NCBI GenBank assembly: GCA_963750965.1
Contig: CAVVSK010000009.1
Coordinates: forward strand, 186,001 to 250,000
Length of the DNA: 64,000 nucleotides
Source: CANKHA01 sp963750965
GTDB taxonomy: Bacteria; Pseudomonadota; Alphaproteobacteria; Rhizobiales; Xanthobacteraceae
Direction of reading: 5' to 3'
Position numbers and translations under genes: made by a program. Shown here piece by piece: positions 9,154 to 18,484 of this stretch (its first letter is position 1; every line of letters starts with the position of its first letter). The notes beneath the pieces were generated by a model. The model saw only the letters and a program-made list of their open reading frames with translations. It made no database searches and was not told where the DNA came from.

Positions 9154-10236
9154 ATGCGCGCAGACGCGAGGACGATGAATTTCCGGCGACAGATCGTTTT
9201 CTGGGCATCGATCTTTGCCCTCACCATCGTCGTGATGTGGCTGTTGGGCGACGTGCTGTTACCTTTCGTGGCGGGAGCCACGATTGCCTATCTGTGCAAT
9301 CCGCTGACCAACCGGCTGGAACGCTTGCTCCCTCGCTGGATCGCGGCGCTGATTGTCATCACGCTGGTTGTCCTGTTCTGTGTGCTGCTGATCCTGCTGA
9401 TCGTGCCGGTGATCGGTGCGCAGCTTGCGGCCTTCATCGAGGACCTGCCGGGTTATGTGCGCAAGCTTCAGGCGCTGATCAGCGATCCGAGCCGCCCCTG
9501 GCTGAGCCGCATTGTTGGCGAGCGCTTTGCCGGCGCGGACAAATCCAGCGGTGAGCTGATGACCCAAGCCGCCGCGCTGGGAACGGCTTTTCTCGGCAAG
9601 ATCTGGTCGGGCGGCACCGCGGTGCTCTCGCTCTTCTCGCTCCTCGTCATAACTCCGGTCGTTGCCTTCTATTTCATCGTCGATTGGGAGCGCATCATCA
9701 CAAGTCTGGAGCGGCTGGTGCCGCGCTCGCAGCACGACACGGTGGTGAAGCTCGCGCGGCAGACCGACGCGGCAATTGCCGGATTTGTGCGCGGCCAGAC
9801 GGTGGTTTGCGTTCTCCTCGGTATTTTCTACGCCGTCGCGCTGTCCGTGGTGGGGCTGAATTTCGGCCTGCTGATTGGGCTGCTGTCCGGCCTGATCAGT
9901 TTCATTCCCTATGTCGGCTCCGTCACCGGCTTCGTCCTGGCGACGGGCATCGCGCTGGCACAATTCTGGCCGGAATGGATCTGGATCGTCGCTGTCATGG
10001 GCATATTCCTGTTCGGGCAGTTCATCGAAGGTAATATTCTCGTGCCGAAACTGGTCGGCGATAGCGTCGGCCTGCATCCGCTCTGGTTGATGTTCGCCTT
10101 ATTCGCCTTCGGCTATCTCTTTGGCTTCCTCGGCTTGCTGCTCGCGGTTCCGTTGGCGGCGGCGGTCGGTGTCCTGGCGCGCTTCGGCGTCGAGCGTTAT
10201 CTGGACAGCCCGATTTACAAGAGCGGCGCGCGCTAA
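9154..10236 (+). CDS. AI-2E/PerM-family permease
   Basis: A 360-residue polytopic inner-membrane protein of the PerM/AI-2E transporter family, with paired hydrophobic helices at the N-terminus (WASIFALTIVVMWLLGDVLLPF), a soluble stretch near residues 95-145, and the conserved C-terminal block FIEGNILVPKLVGDSVGLHPLW, in which NxxxPxxxG...LHP is typical. The transported substrate is unknown for most members. Its stop codon TAATG overlaps the start of hdaA by one base, so translational coupling is likely. A second in-frame start at 9175 (MNFRRQI) is possible. Confidence 0.88.
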   Translation: MRADARTMNFRRQIVFWASIFALTIVVMWLLGDVLLPFVAGATIAYLCNPLTNRLERLLPRWIAALIVITLVVLFCVLLILLIVPVIGAQLAAFIEDLPGYVRKLQALISDPSRPWLSRIVGERFAGADKSSGELMTQAAALGTAFLGKIWSGGTAVLSLFSLLVITPVVAFYFIVDWERIITSLERLVPRSQHDTVVKLARQTDAAIAGFVRGQTVVCVLLGIFYAVALSVVGLNFGLLIGLLSGLISFIPYVGSVTGFVLATGIALAQFWPEWIWIVAVMGIFLFGQFIEGNILVPKLVGDSVGLHPLWLMFALFAFGYLFGFLGLLLAVPLAAAVGVLARFGVERYLDSPIYKSGAR

Positions 10237-10937
10237 TGCGCGACCGGGAACCCGACCGGAGGAATGCACGGCCGCGGCAGCTTGCGCTTGCGCTCGGGCA
10301 TGAAGAGAGCCTGGCGCGCGAAGACTTTCTGGAAGGCCCTTCTAATGCGACGGCGCTGAAGCTGCTGGAAGCTTGGCCCGATTGGCCGGCCCCGGTGGTC
10401 ATGCTGACGGGGCCGGAAGGCAGCGGCAAGAGTCATCTCGCCGCGATTTGGGCTGCGGCTTCGGGCGCACGCGTCATCGCCGCACGCGCGCTGACGGAGA
10501 CTTCGCCGCCGATGGCGCTCGCAACCGGCGCGCTGGTGATCGAGGATCTCGGGGCGGGGGAATTCGACGAAGCCTCGCTTTTCCATGTGCTCAACCTCGC
10601 GCGGGAAGAGCGGGCCTTTATCCTGCTCACGGCGCGCATGTCGCCGGCCAACTGGAATGTCGGGTTGCGCGATTTGGCGTCGCGGCTGCGGGCCGTGCCG
10701 GTCGTTGCGCTCAAGGCTCCGGACGACGCCTTGCTGCGCTCGGTCATTGTCAAGCTCTGCGCCGACCGCCAACTCACCGTGGATGAAGCAGTGGTGGGCT
10801 ATTTGACCAGCCGGATCGAACGGTCATTCGGCGCTGCCCGCTCCGCGGTGGAGCGGCTCGACCGGGAGGCCTTGCGGCAGAAAAGGGCGGTCAACCGTGC
10901 GCTTGCTGCGGACCTTTTTCGTGATGCCGGTGCTTGA
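10236..10937 (+). CDS. hdaA: HdaA, DnaA-inactivating replication regulator
   Basis: A 233-residue DnaA-like AAA+ protein without the DNA-binding domain of DnaA. It shows a sliding-clamp binding motif near the N-terminus (QLALALGHE, residues 15-23), Walker A GPEGSGKS (59-66) and Walker B-like ALVIEDLGAG, then a lid domain. In Caulobacter HdaA works with the clamp to stimulate ATP hydrolysis by DnaA after replication starts, preventing re-initiation. The gene overlaps the permease by one base (TAATG), a placement common in alphaproteobacteria. Function is by family and architecture. Confidence 0.88.
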   Translation: MRDREPDRRNARPRQLALALGHEESLAREDFLEGPSNATALKLLEAWPDWPAPVVMLTGPEGSGKSHLAAIWAAASGARVIAARALTETSPPMALATGALVIEDLGAGEFDEASLFHVLNLAREERAFILLTARMSPANWNVGLRDLASRLRAVPVVALKAPDDALLRSVIVKLCADRQLTVDEAVVGYLTSRIERSFGAARSAVERLDREALRQKRAVNRALAADLFRDAGA

Positions 10938-11021
10938 CGAGGGGAAGCCCCCAAGCGCGATCATGTCATCGAGACGACACGATGCGCGGCTAAGTAACCT
11001 TTTAATGTTATACTTCAGGTC

Positions 11022-13238
11022 ATGACCGACATTTCACAAGCTACTGTTTTAACAGAGAAAAAAAGCAGAACTCCGGCTTCAGCCCCAGAACCGGCAGCGC
11101 CCACGCCGCTATTCGAAGCCGCCAGCGGGGATCGGTTTATCAACCGGGAATTGTCCTGGTTGCAGTTTAATCGCAGGGTTCTGGAAGAGGCGGAGAACCA
11201 GAACCATCCCCTGCTTGAGCGGGTACGCTTTCTTTCGATCTCGGCCAACAACCTGGATGAATTCTTCATGGTCCGCGTCGCCGGTCTTAAGGGCCATGTG
11301 CGCGCGGGCATTACTACCAAGAGCCCGGAGGGTTTGACGCCCAGCGAACAGCTCGCGCGCATCAACGAGATGGCCTCGCGCCTTGCTTTCGATCAGCAGC
11401 AACGCTGGAAAGCGTTGCGCAAGGAACTTGCCGAACAGCGGATCGTCCTGGTCGACAGTGCGGATATCACCAAACAGGAGCGTGCCGCGCTGGAATCGCA
11501 TTTTCTGGTTCACGTCTTTCCCTTGCTGACGCCGCTTGCTGTCGATCCAGCCCATCCGTTTCCCTTTATTTCGAATCTCAACTTTTCTATCGCGCTACAG
11601 CTCACCCGCACCAGCGATGGCAAAGGGATGAATGCGCTCATTCGCATGCCGAACAAGATCGACCGCTTCATCCGGCTGACGGGAAACGAGAGCGATGCCG
11701 TTCGCATGGTGACCATCGAGCAGGCCACCAGCCTGTTTATTGGCCGGCTTTTTCCCGGCTACGCGGTGAAGGGACAGGGCGCCTTCCGCGTGATCCGTGA
11801 TTCCGAACTTGAAGTCGAAGAAGAAGCCGAGGATCTGGTCCGGCTGTTCGAAACCGTGCTCAAGCGCCGCCGCCGCGGATCAGTGATCCGCCTGGAGGTA
11901 GAGGCGGCGATGCCCGAGGAGCTGCGCCGTTTCGTCCAGCGCGCGCTCGCGGTAGCCGACGACGAACTGGTGCTGATTGACGGGGTACTGGCGCTGAACG
12001 AGCTGGCGCAGCTCACGAATGTGGACCGGCCCGACTTGCACTTCGTGCCTTACAATCCACGCTATCCGGAGCGCATCCGCGAGCAGGGTGGCGACTGCTT
12101 CGCCGCCATCCGGCAGAAGGATCTTATCGTTCACCACCCATACGAGTCCTTCGACGTGGTGGTGCAGTTCCTGCAGCAGGCCGCGCGCGATCCGAATGTC
12201 GTCGCGATCAAGCAGACTCTCTACCGCACCTCGGCCGATTCCCCGATTATCAAGGCGCTGGCGGAAGCTGCCGAAGCGGGAAAATCCGTAACCGCGCTGG
12301 TGGAATTGAAGGCGCGCTTCGACGAGGAGGCCAACATCCGCTGGTCTCGCGACCTGGAGCGCGCGGGCGTGCAGGTGGTGTTTGGTTTCATCGAGCTGAA
12401 GACCCACAGCAAATTGTCGCTGGTGGTTCGGCGTGAAGGTTCATCGCTCGCAACCTATGTCCACGTCGGAACCGGTAATTATCATCCCGTAACGGCACGG
12501 GTTTACACGGACCTGTCCTTCTTCAGCGCCGATCCCGTGATCGCGCGCGATGTTGCACGCGTGTTTAACTTCATTACCGGCTATGCTGAGCCTGCAGAAT
12601 TGGAAAAAATGGCGGTGTCACCGCTCACGCTGCGTAAGCGCATCCAGAAGCACATTGCCGACGAAATCGTGCATGCCAAGGCCGGGCGGCGCGGCGCGAT
12701 CTGGATGAAGATGAATGCGCTTGTCGATCCCGACGTCATCGATGCGCTCTATCGGGCCTCGCAAGCGGGCGTGCAGATCGAGCTTATCGTGCGCGGAATC
12801 TGCTGCCTTCGGCCGCAGGTCCCCGGGCTTTCCGACAATATCCGGGTGAAATCAATCGTTGGCCGCTTCCTCGAGCACGGTCGCATCTATTGTTTCGGCG
12901 CCGGCCTTGGCCTGCCGCATCCGAAGGCGGCAGTCTACATTTCGTCTGCCGATTTAATGCCGCGAAACCTCGACCGACGCGTCGAAGTTTTATGCCCAAT
13001 TCTTAATCCGACCGTGCATGAGCAGGTTCTCGATCAGATCATGATCGCGAACCTCAAGGATAATGAGCAGAGCTGGAGGCTCTTGCCGGATGGCAGCTCG
13101 ACGCGCATAAAGGCGGCGGCGGGTGAAGAGCCGTTCAATGCGCAAAAATATTTCATGACCAATCCGAGTCTCTCCGGCCGTGGCAAATCGCTCAAGGAAT
13201 CGTCGCCCCGTCTCTCGCGTCGCCTCGACCGGGCGTAG
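11022..13238 (+). CDS. ppk1: Polyphosphate kinase 1
   Basis: Reversibly polymerises the terminal phosphate of ATP into inorganic polyphosphate at the inner face of the membrane. At 738 residues it is slightly longer than the E. coli enzyme, with an extra Ala/Pro-rich N-terminus. Domain order is normal: N-terminal ERFINRELSWLQFNRR-like block (here FINRELSWLQFNRRVL), head domain, and two phospholipase-D-like C-terminal domains. The autophosphorylated histidine lies in ELKTHSKLSLV, and the neighbouring ARFDEEANIRW and VHVGTGNYH are conserved. An AT-rich TATACT at 11009-11014 lies very close to the start. The next gene, ppx, overlaps its 3' end, so synthesis and breakdown of polyphosphate are coupled in one operon. 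Confidence 0.97.
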   Translation: MTDISQATVLTEKKSRTPASAPEPAAPTPLFEAASGDRFINRELSWLQFNRRVLEEAENQNHPLLERVRFLSISANNLDEFFMVRVAGLKGHVRAGITTKSPEGLTPSEQLARINEMASRLAFDQQQRWKALRKELAEQRIVLVDSADITKQERAALESHFLVHVFPLLTPLAVDPAHPFPFISNLNFSIALQLTRTSDGKGMNALIRMPNKIDRFIRLTGNESDAVRMVTIEQATSLFIGRLFPGYAVKGQGAFRVIRDSELEVEEEAEDLVRLFETVLKRRRRGSVIRLEVEAAMPEELRRFVQRALAVADDELVLIDGVLALNELAQLTNVDRPDLHFVPYNPRYPERIREQGGDCFAAIRQKDLIVHHPYESFDVVVQFLQQAARDPNVVAIKQTLYRTSADSPIIKALAEAAEAGKSVTALVELKARFDEEANIRWSRDLERAGVQVVFGFIELKTHSKLSLVVRREGSSLATYVHVGTGNYHPVTARVYTDLSFFSADPVIARDVARVFNFITGYAEPAELEKMAVSPLTLRKRIQKHIADEIVHAKAGRRGAIWMKMNALVDPDVIDALYRASQAGVQIELIVRGICCLRPQVPGLSDNIRVKSIVGRFLEHGRIYCFGAGLGLPHPKAAVYISSADLMPRNLDRRVEVLCPILNPTVHEQVLDQIMIANLKDNEQSWRLLPDGSSTRIKAAAGEEPFNAQKYFMTNPSLSGRGKSLKESSPRLSRRLDRA

Positions 13239-14760
13239 CCGGTTGCCGGCTGGAAACAAAGTCGCCCAGGGCAGGCTCGATGCGGGTCCGCCTGTTGCGG
13301 TCATCGACATCGGCTCCAATTCGGTCCGCCTCGTGGTGTACGAAGGGTTGACGCGTGCGCCAACGCCGATCTTCAATGAAAAAGAGCTGTGCGGGCTTGG
13401 GCGTCAGGTGCAATCCACGGGTTTGCTCGCCAGGGACGCGGTCATGGAGGCGTTGCGGGCGTTAAGACGCTTTCGCGCACTCTGCGACACGTTATTGGTG
13501 AAGCGGCTGTGGGTGATCGCCACTGCCGCCTGTCGCGACGCCACCAACGGACCTGCATTTATCGCCGCAGCGGAACGCATCTGCCGGGCCAAGATCGACG
13601 TGTTGTCAGGCCCGCGCGAAGCGCAATTGTCCGCCTTGGGGGTAGTATCCGGCATCCACCATCCCGACGGTATCGTCGGCGATTTGGGCGGCGGTTCGCT
13701 GGAATGCACCCTTGTCCGTGGCTCACATATCGGCGCCCGCGTTACGCTGCCGCTTGGCGGGCTGGTGCTGCAGGACGCCGCGTCGAAATCCCTGAAGAAA
13801 GCGGAAAAGATCGTCAGCAGAGCCTTGCGCCATGTTCCTCATCTGAAATCGATGCGAGGCCGCTCCTTTTACGCCGTGGGCGGGACCTGGCGCGCGCTTG
13901 CGCGGTTGCACATGTTTCAGACGGGCTATCCGCTGCATGTGATGCACAATTATATCTTGCCGGCGAAGGAAGCGTTGGAATTCGCCCGGCTCGTGCACAG
14001 GGTGAATCCGGAATCACTGTCGCGGATTGAGGTAGTGGCCAAGGCGCGCCGGCCTTTGTTGCCCTATGCCGCGCTGGTGCTGGAGCATCTGATCCGGATC
14101 GGCAAGCCGCAAGACATCGTGATATCCGTGCTCGGGGTGCGAGAGGGGTTGCTCTTCTCGCAGCTGAAGGCCAAGCAGCGCAAACAGGACGCCTTGATTG
14201 CCGCGGCTTCCGATCTCAACGTCCTGCGCTCGCGCTCACCGCAGCACGGCGAAGAATTGATTCACTGGACCGACCGCTTCATGGCGTCCACTGGCGTGGA
14301 GGAGGACGCTCAGGAACGCCGGTTGCGCCATGCGGCCTGCCTTTTGGCGGATATCGGCTGGCGAACGCATCCGGATTATCGCGGTCAACAATCGCTCAAC
14401 ATCATTGCCAATAACGGGTTCTTCGCCACCGATCATGCCGGGCGCGCGTTTCTCGCGCTGACGGTTTATTTCCGGCACATGGGGCTGATCGAGGAAGATC
14501 TGTCGCCGCGCCTGCGCGAGCTGGCTTCCAGCCGAATGCTCGATCATGCCCGCATTCTGGGCCTCGCCATGCGCGTGGCTTACCTGGTTTCCGCCTCGAT
14601 GCCGGGCGTGTTGCCGGACACCCCGCTGCAGGTGCGCCGGCGCAAGCTGACGCTGGTGTTGCAAGGCAAATACCGTATGCTGGCAGGCGAGCGCGTTTTC
14701 GGCCGACTGAAACAGCTCGCACGCCTGATTGGGCGCGAACCGGTGATTATTACCGACTGA
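13180..14760 (+). CDS. ppx: Exopolyphosphatase (Ppx/GppA family)
   Basis: A 526-residue phosphatase that removes terminal phosphates from polyphosphate and may also act on pppGpp. The actin-like ATPase fold is marked by VAVIDIGSNSVRLVVYEG near residue 40 and VGDLGGGSLECTLV near residue 168; the C-terminal third (after about residue 310) is the HD-like domain found in long members. The GTG at 13180 gives a 59-bp overlap with ppk1. A later TTG near 13240, just past the ppk1 stop, is also possible, and no strong ribosome site decides between them. Gene order ppk1-ppx supports the role. Confidence 0.93.
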   Translation: MANRSRNRRPVSRVASTGRSRLPAGNKVAQGRLDAGPPVAVIDIGSNSVRLVVYEGLTRAPTPIFNEKELCGLGRQVQSTGLLARDAVMEALRALRRFRALCDTLLVKRLWVIATAACRDATNGPAFIAAAERICRAKIDVLSGPREAQLSALGVVSGIHHPDGIVGDLGGGSLECTLVRGSHIGARVTLPLGGLVLQDAASKSLKKAEKIVSRALRHVPHLKSMRGRSFYAVGGTWRALARLHMFQTGYPLHVMHNYILPAKEALEFARLVHRVNPESLSRIEVVAKARRPLLPYAALVLEHLIRIGKPQDIVISVLGVREGLLFSQLKAKQRKQDALIAAASDLNVLRSRSPQHGEELIHWTDRFMASTGVEEDAQERRLRHAACLLADIGWRTHPDYRGQQSLNIIANNGFFATDHAGRAFLALTVYFRHMGLIEEDLSPRLRELASSRMLDHARILGLAMRVAYLVSASMPGVLPDTPLQVRRRKLTLVLQGKYRMLAGERVFGRLKQLARLIGREPVIITD

Positions 14761-15049
14761 ACCTGCCGCGCCATGATTGCCGCCCGGCAACACGCCTTGC
14801 CGCCGCCCGACGATGCAATTCTCTCGCAGGTAGCTTGTGGATGTCCGGGACGGGCTGCTTCGACGTAGCGGAGGCGCCGCACTTGGTCGATGTTTCCAAT
14901 TTGCACCCGGCCCCTGTTTCGACTCCAGTTGCTTCAAATTGAATTATCGAGCGGTCTTTTCTGATCTGGGCAGGTGGCCCATTCACTAATTCTTGTGTGT
15001 TGGCGTCAACGCCTAAAGGTTAGCTTCGTACAAAATGCGGGGAAGCCCG

Positions 15050-15208
15050 ATGCAAGAGCACGCTAACCAATATCTGGAACGTGCCATCGATTACGAGGCG
15101 AAGGCGAAGCAGGCCGAAGATCCGCTTATGAAGAAGACTTATGAAGAACTCGCCCGCAGCTATCGAACGCTGGCAACTTACGTTCCGAAGACCAAGGTGC
15201 AGAAGTAG
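15050..15208 (+). CDS. Small hypothetical protein, 52 residues
   Basis: A short helical, charged protein beginning MQEHANQYLERAIDYEAKAK and rich in Glu, Lys, Ala and Tyr. The ATG at 15050 has a ribosome site (GGGGAAG) at proper spacing; an in-frame ATG at 15035 would add five residues. No signal peptide or membrane helix. It resembles the many roughly 50-60-residue proteins of this order with an N-terminal pattern of His/Tyr/Arg/Glu/Ala heptads; none has an assigned role that I know. Lone gene between ppx and the next small gene. Confidence 0.6.
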   Translation: MQEHANQYLERAIDYEAKAKQAEDPLMKKTYEELARSYRTLATYVPKTKVQK

Positions 15209-15351
15209 GCCGCCGGTAGCCTTTGTCAGCGAAATGGACGTTGGGCGTACTGTCCTAACTCCTCCTCACCGCTCTGATTTGCTTTTTTTTGTCCCTAATT
15301 CGGGTTGCCGCTCGCTCCGGCGCTGATAAGGTAGGCGCGTAGGGGAATGCG

Positions 15352-15582
15352 ATGTCAGCCAATTTGTTTAAGGACGCGCCGTTCAGGCCGGACGTTGTTC
15401 GCGTGTTAAGCGAAGCCTTCGATAGAGCTTGCAAAGCTCTGCAGGACACGGGGCAGCCCGACATTATTAAAGAAGTCCTCGTCAGCCGGATTATCGCCGC
15501 GGCCCAAAAGGGCATGCGCGATCCGACCAAGCTTTGCGCAGAAGCGCTCGCTTCATTCGGCCTGAAAGCGGACTGCGATTAG
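15352..15582 (+). CDS. Small hypothetical protein, 76 residues
   Basis: An acidic-to-neutral soluble protein (MSANLFKDAPFRPDVVRVLS at the start) predicted to be mainly helical, with two cysteines in the first third and C-terminal half (RACKAL, KLCAEA) and one at the very end. Composition and codon use fit the genome. The pattern LSEAFDRACKAL...VLVSRIIAAAQKGMRDPTKL looks like a real conserved small protein of this order; function unknown. Confidence 0.7.
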   Translation: MSANLFKDAPFRPDVVRVLSEAFDRACKALQDTGQPDIIKEVLVSRIIAAAQKGMRDPTKLCAEALASFGLKADCD

Positions 15583-15744
15583 GCGCGTTTCAGCCCGCGG
15601 CCTCTTTCTTCAAAACGGTGTGACACGCCCGGGAGGCGCGCTCCATCGCATCTTGGCGGGTAGCAGTGGCTGAGGCGGAGCCGTGGTGCTGATCGGTCAG
15701 GCGGCGCGTCGGGGTGAGCACGTGAGTTTCTGCGTCTTCAAGGC

Positions 15745-15915
15745 TCAGGCCGCAATCCAATGAAGAACCGCCCAAGCCCAGTAGCCGAGCAGTGTCAACC
15801 ACGCAGCGCTTAGGAAAAACGCCGAAGCAAGTGTGAGAATTACCACGACCAGGGTGAGGATAAATTCTTTGCCGTACTGAGGATCAGCGGAGTCCGTGTC
15901 CATCTTATTTTCCAT
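15745..15915 (-). CDS. Small membrane protein, 56 residues
   Basis: Read on the minus strand from the ATG at 15915 (ribosome site GAGAAGG 5 nt upstream) to TGA at 15745. A polar N-terminus (MENKMDTDSADPQYGKEF) is followed by a strongly hydrophobic stretch from about residue 18 to the end (ILTLVVVILTLASAFFL, then Trp-rich WLTLLGYWAWAVLHW), enough for one long or two short membrane helices. No cysteines and no known family. The good ribosome site and clear hydrophobic pattern support it; an overlapping longer frame on the same strand looks spurious. Confidence 0.6.
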   Translation of the reverse strand: MENKMDTDSADPQYGKEFILTLVVVILTLASAFFLSAAWLTLLGYWAWAVLHWIAA

Positions 15916-16121
15916 GGCGCCTTCTCTGCTGCCACATCAAGCCCCAAGCTGGCAGGGCGCGCCATGACGAAAGAAAATAAACCTTAACCCCCATGCTTAA
16001 CGCGACGCTGTGGTGAGCAGACGGCAAAGATGTTGCAGCGGTGTGGATCGGCGAAAGATCAGCTTCCTCGGGCGAGAAGGCGCGCTGCTGAGACGCTCGC
16101 CGCAATGGGATGGCGCTCAGG

Positions 16122-17102
16122 TTACGGCTGCACTTTCATGCTATTGGGATCGATCATCAGCGATGAAGTATCCACTGCTTCGAATGCCGAAGCAGGTACT
16201 TGCTTCAACTGGTCCAGGAGCGCGACCGGCCAGCGAATATCGGCAGTGCCCTGGAAGTACCAGGGCGAGCCGTTATCGGCGAGGACCAAGCCGTATTTTT
16301 TCATCGCCAGCAGAACCGCCCTCGTGTCCGGGCGTAGCGATCACGCGATTACATAAGAGGCCTTAAGTCGGAAGCGCGCCCCCATAGGTGGAAAACGCGG
16401 GTCGTCGATAGAGCCCGCCTGATGTCTCGCCGGCCACAGAAAACGTTTGTCGGTGATGTCGGTGGTGAAGCGGATCGCATGATCGATATTGCGGGCCGCA
16501 ACTTCCTCGTAGCGCAAGAGGCCAGGCAGGATTGGCAGGCCGGCTGCGTCGGCAGATGTCCAGCCTCGTGTGCGCAGTTGGTTGCTGCGCAGGTTCCACG
16601 TGGCGCCACTGCCCGCGTACCATCGTCCGCTGGCGCGTCGCGTCTGCCATGTTTCATAAAGTCGACAAGTGTCACGGTCCACCACAACCGTATGGCGGTC
16701 GCCGGATGTCCATTGGCCGCCTTCAACCTTTGTATCGGAGCCGAGCGGATAGGGAACGTCGTCGCTCTCGCTGGCATATTGAAATTGCACGCGCACCTTG
16801 GCATGCGAGCCGGTCACCACCGTAATCGGAATGCCGTAGGGCGCCGGTTGCGCGCCGAAAGAAGGGCCAAAATCTGGATGCAGCTTCCGGCTCGGCGACA
16901 TGCGTGCCATCCATTGCGCACTGCGCACATGCACTGGCAGTTTACTTACGTCCGCATGCCACCAGGAATCGGCGGGAAAGTTAGGGCAGGAAGTGCCGGG
17001 GATCGGATGACTGGTTGGTTGCGCGAAGGCAGGCCCGCAGAGCGATGCGATACCGAGGGCACAGACTATGGCGCGCAGGGAGCGTGTTTCGGCATAGGCC
17101 AT
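16122..17102 (-). pseudogene. Secreted protein of unknown function, split by an in-frame TGA
   Basis: From the ATG at 17102 the frame codes a secreted protein (signal peptide ending in CGPAFAQ near residue 28, then PIPGTSCPNFPADSWW). A TGA at 16341-16343 stops it at 253 residues, yet the same frame stays open for 72 more codons to 16122 and still looks like protein (MKKYGLVLADNG, SPWYFQGTADIRW). The intact product would be about 326 residues. A single C-to-T change (CGA to TGA) would explain it. I do not know the function; the mature part has the Trp, Asp and Gly-rich character of a carbohydrate-active or wall-exposed protein, but that is only an impression. Confidence 0.75.
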
Positions 17103-17215
17103 GCTTCGGGGCTTCCGTCTAAAAAATAGCCGGGGGTGGCCGGGTGATACCGCGGCGTCGTGAAGAGTGCGTTAGTCGGACGCGACAGTTTGTTTCAATT
17201 GTGGCTCAGGATTGC

Positions 17216-18364
17216 CTAACTGCGCTCCACCGGAACCACGCGGCCCTTCTCCACCGCCAGCGCTAATTTGCCCTGCTTCAAGGCGAGCGCCTTGTTGCCG
17301 AATAATTCGCGCCGCCAGCCCTTGAGCGCCGGCACGTCCGCATCGTCGTCACCTGCGATTGTCTCGAGGTCATCGACCGTGGCGATCACCTTGGCGGCGA
17401 CCGCATGGCGCTCGGCGGTCATGCGCAGCAACACTTTCAGCAGTTCGACGGTAGCGCCGCCATTGGCCACGCCACGCGAACGCTCCAGCCGCGGCAGTGT
17501 TTTTGGATCGCGCGCAATGCCGCGGTTGACCGCTTCGACAATAGCGTCTCCCCATTTTGAGCGTTCAAAACCTTTCGGCAGCGAGCGCAGATGGCTGAGC
17601 CGTTCCACCGTCGTGGGTGCCTGGACGGCGATGTCACCCAATACGTCATCCTTTAGTACGCGTCCGCGCGGAATATCGCGGCTTTGCGCCTCACGCTCGC
17701 GCCAGGCGGCAATTTCCATCAGTACCGCAAGCTCTTTCGGTTTCCGCACTCTACTTTTCAGCCTTTGCCACGCATTTTCCGGGTCCGCGCGGTAGGTATC
17801 GGGCGAGGTCAGCACATCCATCTCGGCGCTGACCCACTCGGTGCGCCCGCGCTTTTCCAGGTCGGCCGAGAGCGCGCGATAGACGTCACGCAGATGCGTG
17901 ACGTCGGACACGGCGTAATTCAGCTGAGCCTCGCTCATCGGCCGCCGCGTCCAGTCAGTGAAGCGGCTCGATTTGTCGAGCACGTCACCGGTAATCCGCT
18001 GCACGAGCTGGTCATAGGAGATCGAGTCGCCGTAGCCGAGCACCATGGCGGCGACCTGGGTGTCGAAGATCGGATGCGGTAGCTTTCCCGCGCGGTGCCA
18101 GCAGATTTCGATGTCTTGGCGCGCCGCATGGAAAACCTTCAGCACCTTCTCGTCGTTCATCAAATCAAAGAAGGGGGCGAGGTCGATGCCGGGCGCGATT
18201 GCGTCGATTACTACCGCCTCATCCGCGCCGGCCATCTGAATGACGCAGAGGATGGGATAATAGGTCGTCTCGCGCAGGAATTCGGTATCGACCGTGATGA
18301 AGGGATGACAGGCGAGGCGGGCGCAGGCCGCCGCCAGTTCTTCGGTTGTCGTGATCGGCTGCAT
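17216..18364 (-). CDS. rnd: Ribonuclease D
   Basis: A 3'-to-5' exoribonuclease that trims stable RNA precursors such as tRNA. At 382 residues it is the usual size. The DEDD exonuclease domain is visible: ITVDTEFLRE (Asp26, Glu28), FHAARQDIEI, and NYAVSDVTHL with the Tyr-x3-Asp of the DEDDy type; an HRDC-like helical domain follows (RKPKELAVLMEIAAWRE...). ATG at 18364 was chosen because the protein then starts at MQPITTTEEL as in relatives; the frame upstream of it is antisense to aspS. Divergent from aspS with a 120-bp gap. Confidence 0.95.
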   Translation of the reverse strand: MQPITTTEELAAACARLACHPFITVDTEFLRETTYYPILCVIQMAGADEAVVIDAIAPGIDLAPFFDLMNDEKVLKVFHAARQDIEICWHRAGKLPHPIFDTQVAAMVLGYGDSISYDQLVQRITGDVLDKSSRFTDWTRRPMSEAQLNYAVSDVTHLRDVYRALSADLEKRGRTEWVSAEMDVLTSPDTYRADPENAWQRLKSRVRKPKELAVLMEIAAWREREAQSRDIPRGRVLKDDVLGDIAVQAPTTVERLSHLRSLPKGFERSKWGDAIVEAVNRGIARDPKTLPRLERSRGVANGGATVELLKVLLRMTAERHAVAAKVIATVDDLETIAGDDDADVPALKGWRRELFGNKALALKQGKLALAVEKGRVVPVERS

Positions 18365-18484
18365 GGCGCCTAGATAGCTCAGCTTTCCGCCCGGGCAAAG
18401 CGGACTTTGCCTTGACAAACAAGGCCATAAATGTGCTTCTCCCGCCACTTTAAAATCCGAGCAACTCACCTTCCAGGACCGTCC

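Noticed and set aside
15590..15802. A 70-residue minus-strand frame.
   Set aside because: It overlaps the better-supported 56-residue membrane protein. Its end (ATATRQDAMERA) faintly recalls small proteins of the order, so a remnant cannot be excluded.
16341..16343. TGA read as selenocysteine.
   Set aside because: No SECIS-like hairpin right after the codon and the family has no known Sec; a point change is simpler.
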